A DNA stretch of 64,000 bases, from NCBI RefSeq assembly GCF_002289565.1, contig NZ_NTFY01000004.1:1-64000 (forward strand), written 5' to 3'. Made by a program: the position numbers and the translations under genes. Numbering within the stretch: position 1 is the stretch's first letter; the number at the start of each line of letters is the position of its first letter. The notes under the pieces were generated by a model that saw only the letters and a program-made list of their open reading frames with translations, did no database searches and was not told the origin of the DNA. This stretch comes from Rhodopirellula sp. SM50 (GTDB taxonomy: Bacteria; Planctomycetota; Planctomycetia; Pirellulales; Pirellulaceae). Below, one piece after another: positions 17,296 to 25,234 of the stretch.

Positions 17296-18504
17296 ATGGA
17301 AGCCGTTCGACGATGGAGTGTGTTGCGGTCGCTAGTGGTCGCGGCGGTCGTGATCATCTCGAGTCAGCAGACGATCGCCCAGAACGCACGGACTCAGAAT
17401 TTTCTGGTCCATGCGGACACGCAAGAACTGGCCGAAGCGGTCGCGCAGCAGGCGGAGCAATTTCGCCATGAGTTGGCGGTCTACTGGCTCGGTGAACCGC
17501 TGCGGCCCTGGACGACTCCCTGTCCGATCGAAGTGGTTTCCGGACCGCATTTGGCCGCCCAAGGGGCCACCACCTACAACCGGTCGCCGGTCGGCAACTT
17601 TCAAATGCAGGTGATCGGTTCACGGGAGCGCATTCTTGATAGTGTTCTGCCTCACGAAGTCACGCATACGGTGATGGCGACGCACTTCGGCCGTCCGTTA
17701 CCGCGCTGGGCCGACGAGGGAATCTGCACCACGGTGGAGCATTCGGCCGAACGCAACAAACATGAAGTCAAGTTGCGAGAGTACTTGAGCAACCGCCGCG
17801 GCATCCCGATGAACAAGCTGTTTCGCTTGACCGAGTACCCCAGCGACATGTTGCCGATGTACGCGCAAGGCTATTCGGTTTGCCGGTTTTTGATCGAACA
17901 ATCCGGGCCGCGTCAGTTCATCGCCTTTTTAGAGGGCTACATGGAGAGCTCGTCCTGGACCGACAACGTGCAGGCTCATTATGGCTACGAGTCGCTGAAA
18001 CAGCTGCAAGACCAATGGCTGGCCTGGGTGGCCCAGGGCAGCGGATCGGTCGAATCCTTCGTGTCAGCCCGCGGCAAGGCCTCTGCTTCGCTCGCATCGT
18101 CCCGGACCCCGCGGTCGCTCAACGGCTCGCATTCGTCGGCTGGGCCCCAATCACTCACCAGGGCGTCTTCGAACCAGTTGGCAGCCGGCGGTCGGATGGC
18201 GTTGACGGGACCGGCTGGAGCCTCTCAGTCCTTGGCATCTCAGCCAGCAGCCTCTGCGTCGACCAGTTGGTACCAGCGGCGACGCGAACAGACGGCGCTC
18301 GGCCAGATTGCCGATGCCGGGGCACCACCACCGGCTTCTCGGGCTGGGAACCCGGCTTCGGCTGAAACGACACCCCGTCCACTGGGGCCCCCATCGGTCC
18401 TCAACAGCGGGCGTTATTCCGTGTCCCAGCCGCAGGACGAGTTGAGCTACGGCGCTGCCATCCCATCGGCAACCTCCGCTCGAACGAGCCGGATGTACCG
18501 TTGA
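17296..18504 (+). CDS. secreted zinc metallopeptidase-like protein (peptidase MA-like)
   Basis: A 402-residue protein with a signal peptide (hydrophobic core about residues 11-27). The motif LPHEVTHTVM gives HEXXH at residues 120-124, and WADEG gives a downstream glutamate at 141, 17 residues after the second histidine, as in gluzincins. YAQGYSVCRFLIEQSGP is the following helix typical of peptidase-MA/DUF1570-type proteins. The last 130 residues are Ser/Ala/Pro-rich and probably disordered. Predicted to act outside the cytoplasm; substrate unknown. Confidence 0.78.
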   Translation: MEAVRRWSVLRSLVVAAVVIISSQQTIAQNARTQNFLVHADTQELAEAVAQQAEQFRHELAVYWLGEPLRPWTTPCPIEVVSGPHLAAQGATTYNRSPVGNFQMQVIGSRERILDSVLPHEVTHTVMATHFGRPLPRWADEGICTTVEHSAERNKHEVKLREYLSNRRGIPMNKLFRLTEYPSDMLPMYAQGYSVCRFLIEQSGPRQFIAFLEGYMESSSWTDNVQAHYGYESLKQLQDQWLAWVAQGSGSVESFVSARGKASASLASSRTPRSLNGSHSSAGPQSLTRASSNQLAAGGRMALTGPAGASQSLASQPAASASTSWYQRRREQTALGQIADAGAPPPASRAGNPASAETTPRPLGPPSVLNSGRYSVSQPQDELSYGAAIPSATSARTSRMYR

Positions 18505-18727
18505 GGCTGGACATTTCGCGTTCAAGATCGAATCATTCGATGACGAAATCTTGTCACTTTGCACACCAAGGCACCGAGCAGACCCTGCCGGATGCCGATG
18601 GAAGTGTTAAATTTGCAGCTCCGGCCCAGATCGAGGGTGAGACTACCGCGAAAGCGAGTATTCTGCTATTTTCCGGGATTCAAGGACTGCATCCGCCCGT
18701 TTCCTTTTTCTCCAAACCATAGACACG

Positions 18728-18826
18728 ATGGCAAAGCCGCACCACAAACTAAAGAAGGCCAATCACGGCCGACGTCCTGCCAGCGCCAAGGCTCGCAAAG
18801 CAAAACGCAAGAAGATCAAGACCTGA
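18728..18826 (+). CDS. 32-residue highly basic protein
   Basis: A short reading frame, ATG at 18728 and TGA at 18824, encodes 32 residues, of which 16 are Lys or Arg and three are His, with no acidic residue. It begins MAKPHHKLKKANHGRRPA and ends in a KAKRKKIKT tail. It ends 36 bp before the FabZ-like gene. The composition is that of a ribosome- or nucleic-acid-associated peptide, comparable in size to bacterial ribosomal protein bTHX but not the same sequence. The codon choice and exact ATG-to-stop unit in an otherwise gene-free gap support a real gene. Function is inference only. Confidence 0.6.
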   Translation: MAKPHHKLKKANHGRRPASAKARKAKRKKIKT

Positions 18827-18862
18827 GATTGCTCGGGACTCTGAAACTCCGAGGCGGTTGCT

Positions 18863-19399
18863 GTGCCAAAAAACGATTTTATTGTTGATCTCTCCCTGCT
18901 CAGCGGAAGCGAGCTGGTCGCCGATCTTGACGCGATCCGCGGCTACAATCCGCAGCGGCATGAAATGGAGCATCTGACCGGTATCCTGTACGAGGATGTC
19001 GAGACGCTCACTTGCGCCGGTTACAAAGACGTCCGACACGACGAATTTTGGGTCCGGGGGCACATGCCCGGAATGCCCGTGATGCCCGGCGTGATCCAAT
19101 TGGAAGCGGTGGCACAACTGTCGAGTTTTTTCGCCCAGAAACATGATCTGCTGGGCGCCGAAATGGTCGGCTTCGGCGGAGTCGATAACGCCAGGTTCCG
19201 AGACGTCGTCGTACCCGGCGATCGTTTGATCTTGATGATCCGATTGAGCAAAGCTCGTCGTGGCCGAATGATCGTGGCGGATTTCCAAGGCGTCGTCGGT
19301 GAAAAATTGGTCATCGACGGAGTGATCCGAGGGATCCCGCTGCCCGTCCAAGCTGTCAAAAACCACTTGGCCACGCGGTCCGCCCAAAACGTGGGTTGA
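18863..19399 (+). CDS. FabZ/FabA-like hotdog dehydratase
   Basis: A 178-residue protein with a GTG start at 18863. The central FWVRGHMPGMPVMPGVIQLE stretch is the hotdog dehydratase signature, with the catalytic His at 67 and Glu at 81, as in 3-hydroxyacyl-ACP dehydratases. Length slightly exceeds canonical FabZ (about 145) because of a 30-residue N-terminal extension. It probably acts on a 3-hydroxyacyl-ACP or a related thioester in fatty acid or lipid synthesis. No other fatty acid genes are adjacent, so a housekeeping FabZ role is not assured. Confidence 0.82.
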   Translation: MPKNDFIVDLSLLSGSELVADLDAIRGYNPQRHEMEHLTGILYEDVETLTCAGYKDVRHDEFWVRGHMPGMPVMPGVIQLEAVAQLSSFFAQKHDLLGAEMVGFGGVDNARFRDVVVPGDRLILMIRLSKARRGRMIVADFQGVVGEKLVIDGVIRGIPLPVQAVKNHLATRSAQNVG

Positions 19400-19463
19400 A
19401 TGCGACCGCTCGCGGACATGCATTGGCTCCCTCTCCACTACAACGTGCCTTCTCACGTTCCCG

Positions 19464-19994
19464 ATGACTGCTGATCACGGCCAAGATCCCGCTGCGACCG
19501 AACCATCGTTTCCACCGACGGGCCGATTAGCCGGTGTCGATTATGGAACGGTCCGAATCGGGATTGCCGTTTGTGATCCGGACCGCATTCTGGCGAGCCC
19601 GGTGGAGGTTTATCAGGTTCGGGGAGAGACCAAGGACGCCGAGTACTTTCGTCGGCTGGCCGAACAGGAGCGTCTGGCCGGATTTGTCGTCGGACTTCCC
19701 ATCCACTGTGACGGCGGGGAGAGTCAGAAAAGCAAAGAGTGCCGCGAGTTTGCCCGTTGGTTGAGCGATGAAACGGGAGTGCCGGTGCGTCTGTTCGACG
19801 AACGATTCAGCACCGCGGCGGCGAAAGAACGGCTCTCTGGTGGACGGCTCAGTCGTCAAAAGAAGAAGAAACAGCTTGATGCCGTCGCCGCACTCGTCTT
19901 ACTGGAGTCCTTCCTGGAAGCCTGTCGTTACCATGGCGTTCTGGTCGGACAATCGATCCATGATCAAGCCGATGGTGGCGACACGTTGGAGTAG
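19464..19994 (+). CDS. ruvX: Holliday junction resolvase-like protein RuvX/YqgF
   Basis: A 176-residue protein matching the YqgF/RuvX RNase H fold: GVDYGTVRIGIAV (first catalytic Asp), FVVGLPIHCDG, FDERFSTAAAKE (catalytic Glu) and QLDAVAALVLLESFLE (last Asp). In bacteria this protein processes the 5' end of pre-16S rRNA and was first described as a resolvase homologue. Length is slightly above the usual 140-150 because of N- and C-terminal extensions. The start is the ATG at 19464. It follows the dehydratase by 64 bp on the same strand. Confidence 0.92.
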   Translation: MTADHGQDPAATEPSFPPTGRLAGVDYGTVRIGIAVCDPDRILASPVEVYQVRGETKDAEYFRRLAEQERLAGFVVGLPIHCDGGESQKSKECREFARWLSDETGVPVRLFDERFSTAAAKERLSGGRLSRQKKKKQLDAVAALVLLESFLEACRYHGVLVGQSIHDQADGGDTLE

Positions 19995-20080
19995 GGGTCG
20001 CGTACCATCATTCCAAACCCGACCTGCATTCCGAACCCGACCTGACCGGATGGGTTCGGAGGATTGATTCACCGTCCCGA

Positions 20081-20299
20081 TCAAGCCGCCTCGGCGAAAA
20101 TCGTTTCGATCAGATTTTCAAACCGGCGGTCTGCTTCTTCGCGACGTGCGGCACGCTCAGAAAGCGACCAGGTCGCCCGAATGTCGCGCACACGACGCAG
20201 AATTTCGGCGTCCGAGAGGTTGATCTCTTGACCAGCCGTCTCATTTTGAGCGCACGATGTCGATTCCAAGACTTCTTTATTGCAAACAGCAGTCATCAT
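20081..20299 (-). CDS. small charged protein, function unknown
   Basis: A 72-residue protein. The ATG at 20299 is preceded at 7 bp by GAGGG, a good Shine-Dalgarno match in a window where many genes lack one. The C-terminal half is a predicted charged helix (SDAEILRRVRDIRATWSLSE, then ERAARREEADRRFENLIETIF). No domain is recognised. It is convergent with ruvX. Confidence 0.6.
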   Translation of the reverse strand: MMTAVCNKEVLESTSCAQNETAGQEINLSDAEILRRVRDIRATWSLSERAARREEADRRFENLIETIFAEAA

Positions 20300-20544
20300 G
20301 TTCAATCCCTCGCGAAAAACAGGGCCGACGCGTTTACTCGCATCAGCGGTTTAATTCCTAGGCCTGGGCAATCAGATGAGCCTGATTACTTTAGACCGAT
20401 TTTGCCGGATCAACGTGATCTGACGGAAAAGGGGTATTGCATCAAGCGTGCCAATCAAACGTCTGGAGCGGTAATTCTGACGGGAAGTTCGCGAAAAAGT
20501 TCCAAACTGCCGCAATTAACGACTCGGAAAAGCGTAGGGACTCG

Positions 20545-20958
20545 TCATTCATTGGAATCAGCGGCACCATCGGGGTCGCTGGCAGGGAGCGAGATTGCAA
20601 AGCTTTGAAAATTTTTCCACTGCCTCTCTGGCAGCACCATCACTGCGAATTGGTCGATTTGAGTCGTTCCGGCCAGAATTTCGACCAACTTTCGTAGCCG
20701 GGAGGCATCGCAATGACCGCGTATTTCCACATATTGGATCTCCATCGCGGCGTCATAGATCATGCCGACGACCTGATGATCCTTGCTCGCCCAGGCGAAT
20801 GATCCGTCGGGTTCGAACAAGATCGACGGCAGCGATTGGTGCAAGCGTTCACCCGCCGCTTCGAAACTGGTGGGGATCGGCGTCGTGTCGGGTGACGGTA
20901 ACCGATCGGCGTGTGGATGCGGACCGTACAGGTAGATGTGAAATGAGTCAGTGGGCAT
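20545..20958 (-). CDS. 137-residue protein of unknown function
   Basis: The ATG at 20958 ([20 protein letters not shown]) starts a compact protein with alternating strands and helices ([52 protein letters not shown]). A longer in-frame extension runs antisense to the UPF0178 gene and is rejected. It is divergent from that gene, with 27 bp between the starts, so they probably share a regulatory region. I do not recognise a family. Confidence 0.65.
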   Translation of the reverse strand: MPTDSFHIYLYGPHPHADRLPSPDTTPIPTSFEAAGERLHQSLPSILFEPDGSFAWASKDHQVVGMIYDAAMEIQYVEIRGHCDASRLRKLVEILAGTTQIDQFAVMVLPERQWKNFQSFAISLPASDPDGAADSNE

Positions 20959-20985
20959 CTCAGTCGGACAGTCGGAGCGTGTGAA

Positions 20986-21456
20986 ATGAAGATCTGGATT
21001 GATGCCGATGCGGCACCGCGGGACGTCAAAGAGGTTGTCTTCCGCGCCGCCGGTCGGCTGGAGATCGAAACGGTGTTGGTCGCCAATTCGGCCCAGCCGA
21101 TCCCCAGGTCGGCTGTCACGGTGCGGTCGGTGATCGTCAGTCAGGGTGCTAACGTCGCCGACCAGTACATCGTTGTCCACAGCCAACCCGGCGATCTGGC
21201 GATCACGGCCGACATCCCGTTGGCGGCTCAATTGGTCGACAAGAAAGTGGCGGTGATCGATCCGCGCGGCGACGAGTACAACGATTCCAACATCGCCGCT
21301 CGACTCTCGATGCGTGACTTTCTCGATGAACTGCGTGGGACGGGAGCGGCGACCGGTGGCGCGGCGCCGTACAACGCCAAAGACAAGAAAGCCTTCGCGG
21401 CCTCGTTTGATCGATTGTTGACCAAGCTGATCAAACAGGCTGACCAGTTTCAATAA
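20986..21456 (+). CDS. UPF0178 (YaiI/YqxD) family protein
   Basis: A 156-residue protein with the family N-terminus [22 protein letters not shown], followed by [40 protein letters not shown] and the conserved C-terminal [15 protein letters not shown]. The aspartate-rich start and second acidic cluster (TADIPLA) recall PIN/NYN-like nucleases, but no activity is established for this family. Length and start match typical members. Confidence 0.92.
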   Translation: MKIWIDADAAPRDVKEVVFRAAGRLEIETVLVANSAQPIPRSAVTVRSVIVSQGANVADQYIVVHSQPGDLAITADIPLAAQLVDKKVAVIDPRGDEYNDSNIAARLSMRDFLDELRGTGAATGGAAPYNAKDKKAFAASFDRLLTKLIKQADQFQ

Positions 21457-21614
21457 CCTGCAAAGTCGCCTCGATTCACCATAACGCGTCCTCGAATGGG
21501 GTGGTCAGGGCGGATTGCCGAACATCAATGATGCTTTCTGATTGCGTTCGGCTAACTGGCGGGAATGTTTCAGTGTCTCGGAAACCTTCTCATGACTAAA
21601 GGAGTTTCTACTCC

Positions 21615-21956
21615 ATGAAACAGATAGCCATCGCCGCGATTGTGCTGCTCGGCGTCTCGGGTGTTGCGACCGCCGCACCGCTGGACGTCGGACACTCGAT
21701 CCTTGTCAGCGGCACTATAGCGGCACCGGTCTTGGATCCTACTCAGCCGCCGGTCTCGCTCGTTCCGCCGATCCGATCGGCAACCTTTCATCACGCAGCG
21801 AATCCGGCGCAGTCAGAACCGGTGACGACGGAGCCGATCAAGAAGCCACCCCGGAACCACGATCGGGAGGAAACCAAACCCGGTGTGATCGATAAACTCA
21901 AAGCGTTTGACCGCAAAAAAAATGCCTGGTTCAAACGCACCTTCTTGGGGAAATAA
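21615..21956 (+). CDS. small secreted protein, function unknown
   Basis: A 113-residue protein with a clear signal peptide (MKQIAIAAIVLLGVSGVATA, cleavage likely after ATAA). The mature part is proline-rich then basic (RKKNAWFKRTFLGK). AAAGGAG lies 10 bp before the ATG at 21615. A terminator follows at 22028-22051. No family recognised. Confidence 0.65.
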   Translation: MKQIAIAAIVLLGVSGVATAAPLDVGHSILVSGTIAAPVLDPTQPPVSLVPPIRSATFHHAANPAQSEPVTTEPIKKPPRNHDREETKPGVIDKLKAFDRKKNAWFKRTFLGK

Positions 21957-22027
21957 ACGAAGGAATCTCTCCAAGAACGCACGGCGGCGAAACCGAATTG
22001 TCTTGCCAGCGATACACCTGTCCGGAA

Positions 22028-22051
22028 CCACCTCCGGGCGGGTGTTTTTTT
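22028..22051 (+). terminator. rho-independent terminator
   Basis: CCACCTCCGGGCGGGTG forms a short GC-rich stem-loop followed by seven T residues. It lies 72 bp past the stop of the small secreted protein. Its T-run touches the stop codon of the converging SDR gene. Confidence 0.75.
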
Positions 22052-22856
22052 ATCCCGTGTTCTCACCGACCTGCAATCCGTCGGGCGAATAGATCGATCG
22101 TCCGCCATCGACGGGCAAGCAAACACCGTTGATGAACGTGTTTTCACACAAGAAGCGCACGGCATGGGCGACGTGCCCCGCGGTTCCGATCCCACCGGTC
22201 AACGTGCTAGCACAAAGCTTCAGCCGTTGTTGATCGGGGACTTCATCGGCCAACAGCACCGGCCCAGGTTTGACACAATTGACCCGAATCGCAGCATTGC
22301 GACTGGCAAATTCGACAGCCAGGGAGCGGGTCATCACATCGATCGCACCCTTGCTGGGGAAATACGCGGCGTGATCGAGGTAGGGCCGAACGGTCGCCCA
22401 GTCGCCGAGATTGACGATCGAACCACCCGTCGTTTGATCGCTCATCACGTCCGCGGCCGCGCGGGCGCAGAGGAACGCCGCGACGGTGTTGATCTCGAAG
22501 TAACGACGCATCTCCGCCGCCGTGACTTCCCCGATCGGTGTCGGTGACCAGATCGCCGCGCTGTTGACCAGGATGTCCAAGCGGCCAAATGAAGTGACCG
22601 TTTCGTTGACCAATCGCTGCGGAACCCCATCGTCCTCCAGCGACCCTTGGGTCACGATCGCATCGCATTGATAGCGCCGCGTCAGTTCGTCAGCGGCCTG
22701 GCTCGCTGCGTCCACGCTGGTGTTGGCATGCAAGGCGATTCGGCAACCGTTGCGGGCCAGTTCGGTCGCGATTTCACGCCCCACACGCGGGGCGCCGCTG
22801 CCGGTGATCAACGCGACCGGGGCGTCACAGTTGAACACGGTTTTTAATAAGCTCAT
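22050..22856 (-). CDS. SDR family oxidoreductase, pteridine-reductase-like
   Basis: A 268-residue short-chain dehydrogenase. It has the nucleotide-binding start ALITGSGAPRVGREIA and an ILVNSAA element in place of NNAG. The catalytic Tyr165 and Lys169 are in AAYFPSKGA. The residue 13 before the Tyr, normally the catalytic Ser, is Asp152 (VNLGDWA). An Asp at that spacing is the arrangement of PTR1-type pteridine reductases, so reduction of a pterin or dihydrofolate-like substrate is plausible; other SDR roles cannot be excluded. The start is the ATG at 22856 (MSLLKTVFN); the extension to 22961 reads through repeat DNA. Confidence 0.85.
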   Translation of the reverse strand: MSLLKTVFNCDAPVALITGSGAPRVGREIATELARNGCRIALHANTSVDAASQAADELTRRYQCDAIVTQGSLEDDGVPQRLVNETVTSFGRLDILVNSAAIWSPTPIGEVTAAEMRRYFEINTVAAFLCARAAADVMSDQTTGGSIVNLGDWATVRPYLDHAAYFPSKGAIDVMTRSLAVEFASRNAAIRVNCVKPGPVLLADEVPDQQRLKLCASTLTGGIGTAGHVAHAVRFLCENTFINGVCLPVDGGRSIYSPDGLQVGENTG

Positions 22857-22939
22857 CGGCGCAGTCTTTCGGTGGTGCGAGCGGGGAATTCGAAACGTCG
22901 AGGGATCGGATGAAAAATGGGTTTCGGATCTCGAAAGTG

Positions 22940-23167
22940 GGAGAGGCTTCCAGCCCGTCATCTCCCTGCGACAGACTTCCAGCCTGTCACCTCCGTGGGA
23001 TAGGCTTCCAGCCTGTCATCTCCGTGGGATAGGCTTCCAGCCTGTCATCTCTGTGGGATAGGCTTCCAGCCTGTCATCTCCGTGGGATAGGCTTCCAGCC
23101 TGTCATCTCCGTGGGGTAGGCTTCCAGCCTGTCATCTCAGCATCGACAGGCTGGAAGCCTATCCCAC
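22940..23167. repeat. 29-bp tandem repeat with a terminal inverted copy
   Basis: About six copies of a 29-bp unit containing AGGCTTCCAGCCTGTCATCT run head to tail; the AGGCTTCC starts at 23002, 23031, 23060, 23089 and 23118 are exactly 29 bp apart, with diverged copies before them. At 23145 an inverted copy (GACAGGCTGGAAGCCTATCCC) closes the array, so the last direct unit and the inverted one can form a strong hairpin. It fills the gap between the UbiD stop and the SDR start. No spacers, hence not CRISPR. Confidence 0.85.
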
Positions 23168-23183
23168 TACTTTCCGCCCGTTG

Positions 23184-25133
23184 CTAAAGGTACTTGGCCA
23201 GGGCACCGCCGCGGGCGGCGCGGGCGTCGACCTTGGCGACGGTCTCGGGGTCTTCGATCACCGGCGGTGCCTGCCAGGGTTTGAAACGCGCGTCGATGAC
23301 GACACTGCCGCGGCATCCGAAGTGTTTGGCGATCGTTTCGGCTCCGATGCCCGACAGATCCGTCGCCGGATTGCTGCGTGTGAACGTGGTCCACAACCAA
23401 TTGTTCAGTGATCGCGCCGCGAAGTCGCTGTCGTCGACAATCGTGATCAGCGGAAAGGCGTTGATGGGATCATCGGGTTGATAGTACTGGCAAAATCGCT
23501 GCACGTCGGAGCGGCCGGTTGTCGATTCAAGCCCGCATGCGTTAGCAAGGGGCCACGCGGCGCCCCTCGCGAACGCGTCGGGCTGACCTGATGGCGCTGA
23601 AGTCGGAAGTTCGTCTGAATTGACAAACCGGGGGCCGGTTTTGCCGTCGAAGGACTTGCACTCGATCGCCAACACGCCCGGCATCACGACGCGGGGATCC
23701 TGAAATCCCTCGGGCAACCGCAGGTCGGCGGGCAACTCATGGGGCAGGCTGCGGCGGGGCGGACCCGCCGCCGCGATGACCACTTTGGATCCCTTGTTGA
23801 ATCCGGTGCCGGTGTAGTCCAACGTGTCGATGGTCGTCTGGGTGTGAAAATGCAGATCCCGTTTCCAATCCACACGCTGCAGAACGAATCCGAGAAACGT
23901 TTCGATCTCATGAATGTCCAACGCATCGGATCGGTCGTCGACAATCATCAGATACTTGGCGAGTGAAAGCTGGCCGTTACCCAGGATCGCATTGGCCTGG
24001 GTGAGCAACTCTTGCGGTGCCGATTCCTTCATGTACGGCATGTAGCGTTCGCTGCCGATGGCCAGCAGCAAGGGGTGCACACCGGCGGCGTCGACCGCAT
24101 GCACCGCTTTGACTCCGGGAATCACGGTGGGAATGATCGGGTCGGTCAATTCATGGATCAACTGGCCGAACGTCGTGTCTTCTTGGGGCGGGCGACCGAC
24201 GACCGTCAACGGCCAGATCGCCCCCTTGCGATGCCAAACCTGATCGACCTTCATCACCGGAAAGGGGTGTTCCAAGCTGTAATATCCCAGGTGATCGCCG
24301 AACGGCCCCTCGCGTTTGGTCATGTCGGGATCAATCGATCCGACGATGGCAAAATCGGCGTCGCCATACACCGGCGCGTGGTTTCCGCGGAGCAGTCCGA
24401 TGCGTCGGCCGGCCAAGGCGCCGGCGAACGTTAATTCAGTCAGCCCCTCAGGCAACGGCATCACGGCAGCCAGCGTCATCGCCGGGGAACCGCCGACGGT
24501 CACCGCGACACGCAGTGTTTTTTGCAACTTGATCGCTTGCTGATGGTGAACGCCGATCCCCCGATGAATCTGATAATGCAAACCGACTTCTTGGTCGCTG
24601 TAGTCGTTTCCCGAAAGTTGGACGCGGTACATCCCCAGGTTGATCTTCATCAAGTTTCCCGGCTCGGTCGGGTCTTCGCTCAAAACCTGGGGCAGCGTCA
24701 CGAAGGCGCCGCCGTCGCGGGGCCAGCATTTCAGCTGTGGCAGGTCCGCGAGCGAGCACCGCCCGGCCGCGACCGGGGCACTGCGGACGAATTTGGGAAG
24801 CATCCGAACCGCAGTCAGGGGGACGCCGGCATAGCGAAAGGGGCGTTTGGGGACCGCCGACGGATCGAGTTTGACTTCGATCAATCGTCGCACCGACTCG
24901 AGCGTCTCGCGGAACAGGTAGCGGGCCTGATCGAGGGAGGCGAACAGGTTGGACGCCATCGGGAACCGACAGCCCGTGGGGTTGGTGAACAGAACCGCGG
25001 GACCGCCGTTGGCATACACGCGGCGTTGGATTTCCGCGATTTCCAGGTGCGGATCGACCGCATCGGTCACTTCGATCAACAAACCGCCGGCGCGAAGATC
25101 CTCCACGACGTCTCGGGTGCTGCGGTGTTTCAT
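23184..25133 (-). CDS. UbiD family decarboxylase
   Basis: A 649-residue protein of the UbiD family of prenylated-FMN decarboxylases. Recognisable stretches are INLGMYRVQLSGNDYSDQEV, LHYQIHRGIGVHH, ALAGRRIGLL with FAIVGSID, and KREGPFGDHLGYYSL, which holds the conserved acidic/aromatic region. It is longer than E. coli UbiD (about 500), owing mainly to a C-terminal extension. The family acts in quinone synthesis or aromatic acid decarboxylation; no ubiX or quinone genes are adjacent to decide which. The start is the ATG at 25133 (MKHRSTRDVV). Confidence 0.9.
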   Translation of the reverse strand: MKHRSTRDVVEDLRAGGLLIEVTDAVDPHLEIAEIQRRVYANGGPAVLFTNPTGCRFPMASNLFASLDQARYLFRETLESVRRLIEVKLDPSAVPKRPFRYAGVPLTAVRMLPKFVRSAPVAAGRCSLADLPQLKCWPRDGGAFVTLPQVLSEDPTEPGNLMKINLGMYRVQLSGNDYSDQEVGLHYQIHRGIGVHHQQAIKLQKTLRVAVTVGGSPAMTLAAVMPLPEGLTELTFAGALAGRRIGLLRGNHAPVYGDADFAIVGSIDPDMTKREGPFGDHLGYYSLEHPFPVMKVDQVWHRKGAIWPLTVVGRPPQEDTTFGQLIHELTDPIIPTVIPGVKAVHAVDAAGVHPLLLAIGSERYMPYMKESAPQELLTQANAILGNGQLSLAKYLMIVDDRSDALDIHEIETFLGFVLQRVDWKRDLHFHTQTTIDTLDYTGTGFNKGSKVVIAAAGPPRRSLPHELPADLRLPEGFQDPRVVMPGVLAIECKSFDGKTGPRFVNSDELPTSAPSGQPDAFARGAAWPLANACGLESTTGRSDVQRFCQYYQPDDPINAFPLITIVDDSDFAARSLNNWLWTTFTRSNPATDLSGIGAETIAKHFGCRGSVVIDARFKPWQAPPVIEDPETVAKVDARAARGGALAKYL

Positions 25134-25234
25134 GGTGGTCGATAAACTACAACGATTGCAAAGTGATTCGGACGCTGCTCGAGCGTGATTGTTCAAGCGT
25201 CTGTCAACAACGTCTCAATTGGTGTCATCATCTT

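Noticed and set aside
20959-21453. N-terminal extension of the 137-residue unknown protein
   Set aside because: It lies antisense to the UPF0178 gene and has shadow-type composition; the ATG at 20958 starts the plausible protein.
22940-23167. CRISPR-like array of 29-bp repeats
   Set aside because: The units are contiguous with no spacers, and no cas genes are near. It is a tandem satellite.
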